A stretch of DNA of 64,000 bases, from positions 11,080,636 to 11,144,635 of the forward strand of contig BROE01000024.1 of NCBI GenBank assembly GCA_036571765.1. Reading direction: 5' to 3'. The position numbers and the translations under genes were made by a program. Origin of the DNA: Plecoglossus altivelis (taxonomy: Eukaryota > Chordata > Actinopteri > Osmeriformes > Plecoglossidae). Below, piece after piece: positions 55,708 to 64,000 of the stretch (position 1 is the first letter of the stretch; each line of letters opens with the position of its first letter). A model generated the notes under the pieces. It was given only the letters and a program-made list of their open reading frames with translations, did not search any database and was not told where the DNA came from.

Positions 55708-57539
55708 CAGACATCCACCATGCACATCCTCCATTTTGTGTCTTCGAATCAACAGTTTCTTAAGTGTTCCTTAGCGATTCCATCGTGTCATTATCCTTCA
55801 CGGCCAGCAAACACATGGCTGGCTAAACGGCTCCAGGAGAGTTACTGTGGTTCAGGCATCAGCTAACGGCTCGTGTAATTGGTTCAAGACAGCCTTATCA
55901 TTCACGAGATGCTCAAGATAGCACAGGCCTCTAACGTACGGCCCCGGCACGAACGTTACCCACTCCAACTCCCGCTATAAACTGTTTTGCGAGCACATAA
56001 AGTTGCATGGGGTTCGCAGCACAGGTTAAGGAATAATGTACTGTTGCAAGTGGGTGGGGGAGGAGGTGAGAAGGGAAAGAGATGTGGAGAGGAGGAGGCG
56101 AGGAGGGGCGGGGGAGAGATGTGGAGAGGAGGCGGTGGGGTGGAGAGGAGGCGGAGGGGTGGAGAGGAGTTGGGGGAGGAGGGGGTGGAGGGGAGCCATG
56201 TCTGTCGTTCGTTGAAACATTTCGTTTTCTTGGTGGAGCCTTGTGCTGTGTGCACCTGGCAGCTATGCTGCAGCAGCGCCTGTGTGTGCAGAGGAGGACT
56301 AAAGCTGCCTCTAGTCAATGAAGGCCAACATCCAGCTCTTTCCAAACAAAACAACATTCCTTTTGTACTACTGAAAGGAGCTTGAGTTCATTCAGGACAT
56401 AAAACACAATTTCCACACTGCACACACTCAATGAAAAGCTATTACTTATCAAAACTCCAAAATCTTATTTTTAAAAACCCCCACCAGAGCCTGGATTATG
56501 GTCTGTTGTGTACAGCGTCCACTATTAGCTGGTGCACAGTAGCTCTTTAAACCCACTACCCTCTTGACGTTCTTTCTCATCTACCCGGTTTGAAGCTTTT
56601 TTCTGACCCAGCTGGTGGAGTCACCTTCACTGTGAACTGCCAGCTCAGTTTCCAGCTCCAGCCTCAGTTTCAACCACAAACAGGTTTATCTATTCAGGCA
56701 CAACATGAAGCCAGGGCACATCCCATATCTTCCCTAACGTACACTTGAAGGGGCGTTCAGCAAAGTCAAGGCTGGATCTACCCCCTGATTACATCAGAAA
56801 TGTCCAAGAATACAGAGGACCACAGGCGCACACCCAGCCACCCTGGAGCTCCTGAAGCCAGCATGAGGCCAAGATGGCCGAGGTGTGGTTTCACAGACCG
56901 CTGCAGTATTTACAGCGTTTCTCTTTATGACTGACAGTGATTTGTTACAGTTTGAAAATGGATCGTTGGAGAAGTCCGATTCTAAACAGGCCACACGCAC
57001 AGTGGGTCACGTGCTTGGACCGAGCGTCCATGACACACACAGCTCACACTGCAGTACTGTACAGCATGGATACTGAAGAGGCAGGGTGGATAAAAAACCT
57101 TACTGCACTGCAGTCCATGTGGAGAGGCTCTGCAGTAGCAGGAGTTAAGCTCCTCCCCCATCCCCTGTCACTGACTCCCTAGGTTTCTCCTGCTGCTCTC
57201 ACACATCATCTGACCTTCAGTTGCCCCCTTTCATGGGGGGATCATGGCGGCCTTCCTGGGAGCCTGGAAGGGTGGTGGTGGGGGGGTGGTCGGAGAAGCC
57301 CCCTTCTCTTCTTAGCCCAGCCCCCCCTCCCCCACAAAAGACTTCCTAGATCTTTCCCATAAACCCACTTCATTGTGATCTTCATCGCTTCTCTCGTGGA
57401 ATCGACCGTCCCTGCTCACCTCGGGATCGGAAAACACGAAAGGTCTGACGAGAGAGAGAACAGCACAGAACATGTGTGTGCTGGTCTGTGGTCTGTTTCA
57501 TCCATCTGGTTAATGGATTTCCCCTCTAGTTTCTCTGAA

Positions 57540-57543
57540 NNNN
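57540..57543. other. four unknown bases before a C run
   Basis: Four N precede a poly-C tract in prex2 intronic sequence. A single N also occurs at 51923 at the junction of a (CA)n and a CT-rich tract. Confidence 0.95.
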
Positions 57544-58369
57544 CCCCCCCCCTTCCTCCCCTCATCAATTTTTACAGGGAGCCGTAATGGAGGATTTGGC
57601 TCCGGGCCAGAGACGGCTTGCTCCCTCTCCCGGTCCGGCTCATTCTTGGAGGACACTTCATTCATTTTGTTTCATCTCCAACAACAGGATCCTTTCTCAC
57701 AAGGGGCTGTAGCCGGTGGGCCTGCGAGCAGCAGCTGGGTGGCAGGACGTCCCAGGCACAGCAAAGCAGCGTGGGAATGCAGACAGCAGCATGGAGCCTG
57801 CTGAAACAGCACCAGATCAACACCACACTGATCTCCGTGGCTGTAGGTCAATGCTAGCTTTAAAAAAGCTAGCTCCTATGCTAGCTCCGGCACTGTCTCT
57901 CCCTCCCTATGCAAGCTCTAAAGCTCGATCGCTGATATATTCTTCACGCATGGATTCATAGGTGCAGTTTAACAAACGTGGGCTCTGAGGAAGTCAACAA
58001 AGCGTCTCAGATTTATGGAATCCACCGCGTGACCTGAGTGAGGTGCATGCTGGTCCATGTAAATCACCGACGTCGCAATGATAAACGACTTCCACTGTTA
58101 TTAAATCCCCCACAAGCCTCAGCGGCAGAGGGTTCGTCGTGGCCATTGGCTGACGGGGTCCTAGGTGCACCTCCATCCGTGCAGCAGGGTGATATTTCTG
58201 CTGAGTCGCTGACGTGGGGGCGTGCGCTGCACGCTAGGTCGTTTCCTAATCCCACAGCACCTCCTTATTTACACTTCCTGCTCGCCGTTCATCATCAGGT
58301 CACATGACCATCCCAGCTGAATATGGAAAAACCTGAAGGCAGGAAAGTAAAACCCTTCCTCCCTCTCTG

Positions 58370-58910
58370 GTAACCCCAAGGACTTACCCCAAGGAACTAC
58401 CCCAAGGAGATACCCCAAGGAGTTACCCTAGGGAGTTACCCCAAGGAGTTACCCCAAGGAACTACCCAAGGAGTTACCCCAAGGAGCTACCCCAAGGAAC
58501 TACCCCAAGGAGTTACCCCAAGGAGTTACTCCAAGGAGTTACCCCAAGGAACTACCCCAAGGAGTTACCCCAAGGAGCTACCCCAAGGAGATACCCTAGG
58601 GAGATACCCCAAGGAGTTACCCCAAGGAGATACCCCAACGAGTTACCCCAAGGAGATACCCCAACAAGCTACCCCAAAGAGTTACCCCAAGGAGATACCC
58701 CAACGAGTTACCCCAAGGAGATACCCCAAGGAGATACCCCAAGGAGATACCCCAACGAGTTACCCCAAGGAGTTACCCCAAGGAGATACCCCAAGGAGCT
58801 ACCCCAAGGAGTTACCCCTAGGAGATACCCCAAGGAACTACCCCAAGGAGTTACCCCTAGGAGATACCCCAGGGAGTTATCCCAAGGAGTTACCCCAGGG
58901 AGAGCCCCTG
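58370..58910. repeat. 13 bp minisatellite (GTTACCCCAAGGA)
   Basis: About 41 units with gtt/gct/gat/aac variants at the first positions and occasional taggga changes. It lies in the intergenic or prex2 intronic part of the window. Confidence 0.9.
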
Positions 58911-59879
58911 CTAACACATGCAGGATAATCCACGCTGAACTCTGCTGTGAAAAACCAGTTACATGGGTTATAAACTGAATCATAACAGGCTATTCTACTG
59001 CTCGCCACCCTCGCTAGCCCCCCCCCCTCCCCCGTCCAGATGATCACTCCCACTTGACTGTCGTCACTCAGGAAGTGTCCTGTCCTTGACTCTGACGGAT
59101 GCTCTGGTACTTAGACATGTGCGCCCTGCCCTCAGCCTCTGGGTGTCAGGGACGGCCAATGCAACAGTGTCCTACATTGCTACCACGAAGGATGCCGTGG
59201 TCATTACACAGAGCAGGAGTGACAGGACTGGGACAAGAGAACTACAATACCCATGTCCTTCATTAGATCCCAGGGACAGGGGTGAAGACGAGGCCGTGTG
59301 CACAGTGTACGTTCCATCTGATGGCACTGCAACGCATCGAATCACCTCCGTAGGTTAGTAGAAACAGCAGCAGCATCTCCACACAAGCGGTCCCGCCTCC
59401 TCTTATTACCGTGAGGGAAGGGGCCGCGCGGCTCTCATCACCTCCTGAGGTGTGGTGGAAACACTCCAGTCCAGGAACACTCTGCCTCTGTTAGGCAGCC
59501 TCCTGTGTGAGCTGAGCCGAGGTGTGGAGCTCAGGCCTGGGGTAAGAAACACACGAGGCCTGCCTGTCATCACCTCCCAGACCCGACGCAGCCAGGGGAA
59601 TACCTGGAGCAGGAGCGCAGGGCTGACACGCACCGCACACATGGAGGGGCCGGAACAAGGAATAAAAGTGGGCTGTGGATAAAGCACTGTACATCCATCC
59701 TGTGCACGCCATCTGCTTTGCTGTATAGGCACAAGCATGCAAGAAGAAAGAGGGAGGGAGGGAGTGTGCTTCTTGGCTCTCTCAACGTTTGCCAGCGACG
59801 GCCTCCGTGGGGAATAGAGAGCACACATTGCCACGGCTGGTCCCAGCTGTTCATGCGAGCGGCGCATATGGTTTTGTGT

Positions 59880-60135
59880 GTGAGAAAGAGAGCGCAAGAG
59901 AGAGAGAGAGTGTAAGAGAGAGAGAGAGAAAGAGAGAGAGTGTAAGAGAGAGAGAGAGAAAGAGAGAGAGTGTAAGAGAAAGAGAGAGTGTAAGAGAGAG
60001 TGTAATAGAGAGTGTAAGAAAGAGAGAGAGCACAAGAGAGAGAGAGTGTAAGAGAGAGTGTAAGACAGTGTGTAAGAGAGAGAGTGTGTAAGAAAGAGAG
60101 ATAAAAAGTGTGAGAGAGAAAGAGAGAGAGTGAGC
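59880..60135. repeat. GA-rich repeat with GTGTAAGAGA units
   Basis: Units of AGAGAGAGTGTAAGAGAGAG with length variation, followed by GT-rich sequence to about 60225. No gene. Confidence 0.9.
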
Positions 60136-60894
60136 ACACGTGTGTTCTGTATGTGTGAGCCGTTGAGCCCGTGTGTGCCTGTGCGTGTCTGTGCGCGAGC
60201 GTGTGTGTGCGTATGTGTGTGTGTGATTTCTCGAGCGCAACCTGAGTTAGCAATTACCAGCTCACAGGCTCAGCCTCGACCATTAATCAGTCCGGACACG
60301 TATCTGGCTCCCAGCTGACAACATGAACCACTAAACAGCAGGGCAGGACTCCTGAGGAGACAGAGGCATCCGTCTCCCCCCGCCGCCAAGGACAGCGAGG
60401 GACGGGGAGGGGTGCGGACAGCGCTCTCCCAAACAAGTGATGTTGACTCTGTGCCCTGCCCTCGATACGCTCCCATTAAACGGAGCTGCTATATAAAAAC
60501 CGTGGAGGATGGTTGTCAAGCCGCCGTCGTTTTAGATACCGTCGCTTCTGTGGGAAGATGGGGATTCACACGCCGTTACAAGGCACTTTCTATGCATCTG
60601 ATTGTTGAGTGGCGCAGTGTGGACGAGTCTGCAGCTCGTGTGTTCCATAGGCGCGTTGTGATTCACCTCCTGCTGGAGTCGTCTGGAGCCGTCCCACCTC
60701 AGCTATCGGGCTCCTGAACAGATCTAAGCGTGAGGGTGAGGTGGTTGTGATGAGCTGTGCTGTTTCTCAGGGGCCTCTCAATGTGCTGCTGTTCTGCAGA
60801 GGCAGCTTGAAGGCCGAGGGCCCAGAGGGTGGAAGGGTGGTGGAGGGGGAGAACTGGCATAGGAGAAGCGCTGCCTTGTGACCCGCAACCTCGA

Positions 60895-61075
60895 GAACCG
60901 GTGCCTCGGGAACCTCTGCCTCGTGTGGCACTGCCTCGGGAACCTCTCTGCCTTGTGAGCCTCTGCCTCCTGTAGTGCTGCCTCGTGAGGAGCTGCCTAG
61001 TGAGGAGGTGCCTGGTGAGGAGGTGCCTAGTGAGGAGGTGCCTGGTGAGGAGGTGCCTTGTGAGGAGCTGCCAAC
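60895..61075. repeat. 15 bp repeat (GAGGAGGTGCCTGGT)
   Basis: Imperfect 15 bp units, best preserved at 60990-61070. The plus frame reads EEVPGEEVPS repeatedly; this is a by-product of the period, not a protein. Confidence 0.8.
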
Positions 61076-63388
61076 GCTTCCACGTCTGTTGTTGTGCGTC
61101 TGCCTCCCTGTGTGTGCCGGCGGCTCAAGCTGTATTTCGACTCCCAACATGCATTACAGGGCGATCTCATTTCCTCTCTTTCTACACACACGCCCTGTGA
61201 ATTTCAATGAAAGTTTCTGAATTTGAAATTGCTTTCAAAGCGCTGAGCACAACTTATACGTTCTTCATGAAACATCTAGTCAATAAACGTGATTATGAGC
61301 ATTCTCAAGGACTCCAGCACAACCCCAAATGTTTCCTTTGCATAATATATTTCCATCTGTTCCTCGCTGCCACTCCAAACATTAAGCCCCAAATCATTCT
61401 CCCTTCACCGACTCCCTCCCTCTCTCCCTCCTTCCCTCTCCCCCACTCCCTCTGTCTCTCCCTCCCTCCAGCTCACCCTAAAAGGCACTCTACCTCTAAG
61501 ATGTTCTATGTTTTTTTCTATTCATATGCCCTCTGTTGTCCTCCTTTCCATCCCTCTCTCTCTCCCTTCCATCCCTCCCTCCGATCCCTCCCTACCTTCC
61601 ATCCCTCCCTCCCTTCCATCCCTCCCTCCCTCCCTCCCGGAGGCCAAGCTGTTCTCTACGCAGGTTGTTTTCCTGCCTCTTTGTTCTGCTGTCTCACACA
61701 GCTCGCTGACAGCAGGGGGAGGTTGCCCGGAGAGAGGATTCGAAGTCTCTCTCTCGCTCTCCTTATGACAGATAAATGACAGGCATATTCTTTGTGCTAC
61801 CCATGGGGCATTGTGTTGCATATGGCTGAACAATAACGTAACGCATTAGCGAAAAAAAGTTGCAAAACACTCCCCCAAAAAGCAACCACTACATCATGTT
61901 AAAATGTTTGGAGTGTGGGGGTTAGAGACACGTGAGCTGGGGCCTGCGTATCATGCAAAAGCATGATCATGTGTTTATGATTTCGTCTCGTGTTTGTGGA
62001 TGACTTCAACTTCATCATAGGGCGCCATGGTCACAGCAGAGCGTCTGTGCTGCATGTCCGGTCGTGGGCGATGAGCGTGAGTGAAAAAGGCATTTCTGGG
62101 AAATCTCAGAGAACACCCCCACAGCCCACCGCAGCGCCATGGCCTCCGCCACCGACGTCACAGCAGGAGAACACACGCTCTGTCCCACCAAGCTGTCTGG
62201 TCTAGGTCAAACTTTGGAGAATTTACACCCAAGATGAAGTCCGTCTGTGGGGAGATTCTGCATGGCCTTGTAAAAAAAAAAAAAAATGAAAAAAGATTCT
62301 GGATAATTTGTAACATCGTTTTTGCTAATTGGAGAAGTAATCCAGAGCAGTCCTCTCGCCAGCGTGCTACTTCCTGTGCATGTGAAGTGCAGAAGGCGTC
62401 CAGCTTCTGGCTCCAGCCCCAGAGTGGGTGAAGCAGGCCCTGTCCAGCGAGGGTGCTGGCTGGCCTCCTGGGAGAACGAGGTCCCTGAGTTTGACTGGGC
62501 TGTGGAGGGGAGAGAGATACGCCAGCACCGCCTCCCAGCCGCACGCATCAGACCCCCTCCCTCCCTCCTGCTGGTTACTGCCCACTGCAAAGGCGGACAT
62601 CTTTTAGACGCTTAAGAGTCAGGTAGACCGTTTCGCTTTCAACAAAGTTCCAAGACAGAGAATGCTGGGATGATAGGGTTAGATGTTAACCAGCAGGATT
62701 CAGCACCAAACCAACTATGTCTGGCCTGCTGTGGCCTTCGCTGGGGAGATTAGATTACATTCATCTTTGTTGTGCAGAGCCCTAAAATTAAACGGCCAAT
62801 GAAATGCAGCGTTGTGTCGTCTGCGGTGTGAGAGGCAGTGATGATTGGCTCTCCTCTCTTGCTGACACGTCTGAAGTAGACACAGTCTGCTCTGCGTCTC
62901 GGAGGTGCAGTCCACCCAGCCACCAGACCACCACCCCACATCTCCCCATCCTCTCCCCGCCTCCGGCCTCCCCCGCCTGGGCTGTCAGCATGCATCTGCT
63001 CCCTCTTACTTCTGGAGACTCTGCTGTCAATCCAATTATAGATCTCTTCTGTCCAGGTCATATACACTCAAGTATACACACACGCAGGCTCAGAGAGAGA
63101 GAGAGACACACACACACACATATATACATGTATCCCTCGCCAAGTTCCCTTCTTTAAATGACTCAGCTAAATCCTTTCAGTTGCACCATATGGATATCCT
63201 ATGCCTTTTGGAAACCACATAAGTCAATTAAAATGTAAATTTCATCCAGAGAGCAAGGCTGGGGCCAGGGAAATGGAACGTGATCTCTGCTGGAAAGACG
63301 CAAGGGAGAGAGAAAAAAAAACCTGTTGCAGCTTTCTGCTGATTTCAGCTGAACACACGCATTCGTACACACACAGCAATCCTACCAC

Positions 63389-63463
63389 CCTGTAGTATCT
63401 TAATTAGACGGGTGACATTTCCAAGACTCCACATGATGAAGCTCTCGCACTCTCTGAGGGCTC
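63389..63463 (-). CDS. possible additional prex2 exon
   Basis: An open segment of 75 bp (2 + 24 codons + 1) reads ALRECESFIMWSLGNVTRLI then KILQ. Its acceptor lies behind a strong pyrimidine tract (gactttttcattag), and it has a weak donor (gtggta, or gtagga three bases on). Its phase-1 end would join the 54951 exon in frame, and the residues look like a helical protein segment. I cannot recognise it as P-Rex2 from memory, and coding potential plus phase match is weak evidence. Confidence 0.3.
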
Positions 63464-64000
63464 CTAATGAAAAAGTCAATAAGAAGAAGGCTACACTCCA
63501 AAAGGTCCTGTTCACTCCTGTTATACGGAGGAGAGACGCAGTGTCACAGAGCAAGAGACACGTTTCAGCATTCCAGGTACACAGAGGGACGAAAAATGAC
63601 TCCGCACTATCGAGTTGCCGTTGCTCTTTTTGGCGAAACACGAGTCGACGGCTGCAAGATGGATGTGAGGCCTCCTCCGCGCTCCATCGCCACGGCCACA
63701 TGAAAAACATCTCCCACCGGCCCACCCGCCCGCCCGACCACCTCCACCCACCCCAACCTTGGACACAGCCCTGATTACAGAGTCATCCACATACAGCAAC
63801 AGATGCCCTTGTTATAAATCCCGCCCCCTCGCTCCCTCTCCTCCCAGGTCGTCTCTTAGTAAACAGTAAGGGCTGGGGCTGGGGGCCTGCAAGCCATTCT
63901 GCAACTAATTATATCCTGATCAGCAGCAGATGTTCCTCTCACGCCTGAGCTCCACACGCTGTCGTTCACCAAGCCCTCTCTCCCAGGTACGGAAACAGAA

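Larger units (their letters stand above)
54952..63388. other. prex2 intron, no confident exon
   Basis: Simple and tandem repeats occur at 55546, 56050-56200 (GGAGG), 58370, 59880, 60895 and 61400-61640 (CCCT). The unique parts in between contain several open frames on both strands (for example plus 59086-59358 and plus 60412-60717) without matched splice sites or recognisable motifs. Confidence 0.5.

Noticed and set aside
57395..57450. Possible 25 bp minus-strand microexon (TFRVFRSR) with good-looking splice sites in prex2
   Set aside because: The phase could join the 54951 exon, but nothing supports the peptide as P-Rex2 and very short exons arise by chance.
59086..59358. 90-codon plus-strand frame near 59.1 kb
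   Set aside because: No recognisable domain, no splice sites that would link it to another exon, and it is antisense to the prex2 intron.
60331..60519. Minus-strand frame with Ig-like NITCLGERC string
   Set aside because: A single chance motif; no flanking Ig-domain features.
61985..62075. Plus-strand FVDDFNFIIGRHG segment, considered as a transposon reverse-transcriptase piece
   Set aside because: Lacks the YxDD-type motif and any surrounding polymerase blocks; too short to support.
62350..62460. Minus-strand frame LWGWSQKLDAFCTSHAQEVA considered as a prex2 exon
   Set aside because: No adequate donor and no recognised match; it runs on into a poly-A/T stretch.

Overview
This is vertebrate nuclear DNA, most likely from a teleost fish. 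The genes are split into small exons with GT-AG introns, and the introns are crowded with microsatellites and minisatellites. There are several short palindromic hAT-type MITEs of a kind common in fish genomes and one tRNA-derived SINE remnant. No bacterial-style operon, CRISPR array, prophage or plasmid feature is present.

Two protein-coding genes were recognised, both transcribed from the minus strand, so each runs from high to low coordinates. (1) prex2, the PIP3-dependent Rac exchanger 2 gene, enters from the right. Its last six coding exons lie at about 54.9, 54.3, 53.4, 48.5, 46.1 and 45.0 kb. A possible further exon lies at 63.4 kb. The stop codon is at 44962-44964, and a 3' UTR of about 1 kb probably follows. 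(2) c8orf34 (vest-1 type protein with an RII-alpha-like dimerisation/docking segment) starts at 42066, about 2.9 kb beyond the prex2 stop. Nine exons run down to 2792. The rest of the coding sequence, including the stop, was not found and probably lies left of the window. The order prex2 then c8orf34 in one orientation matches human 8q13, so the synteny supports both calls.

Layout from left to right: 1-6.8 kb holds c8orf34 exon 9 and flanking introns. 6.1-9.5 kb is a tandem duplication whose second copy is riddled with small insertions and carries a broken copy of exon 8. 9.5-20.6 kb is one repeat-filled intron. 20.66-20.92 kb holds exon 7, cut by an assembly gap. 25-32 kb holds exons 6, 5 (29 bp), 4, 3 and 2, with a 1.9 kb minisatellite running into the donor of exon 4. 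33.0-34.3 kb is a two-copy duplication built around (GT)n. 37.5-39.9 kb is unusually free of repeats. 41.5-42.6 kb holds exon 1 and a CpG-rich promoter. 43-45 kb holds a textbook hAT MITE and the prex2 3' end. 45-55 kb holds the prex2 exons, and 55-64 kb is mostly prex2 intron.

I found no previously undescribed biochemical system. The main points of interest are how repeat arrays crowd the splice sites of both genes, the minisatellite that begins exactly at a 5' splice site, the very short prex2-c8orf34 spacing, and two places where the assembly itself looks unreliable.
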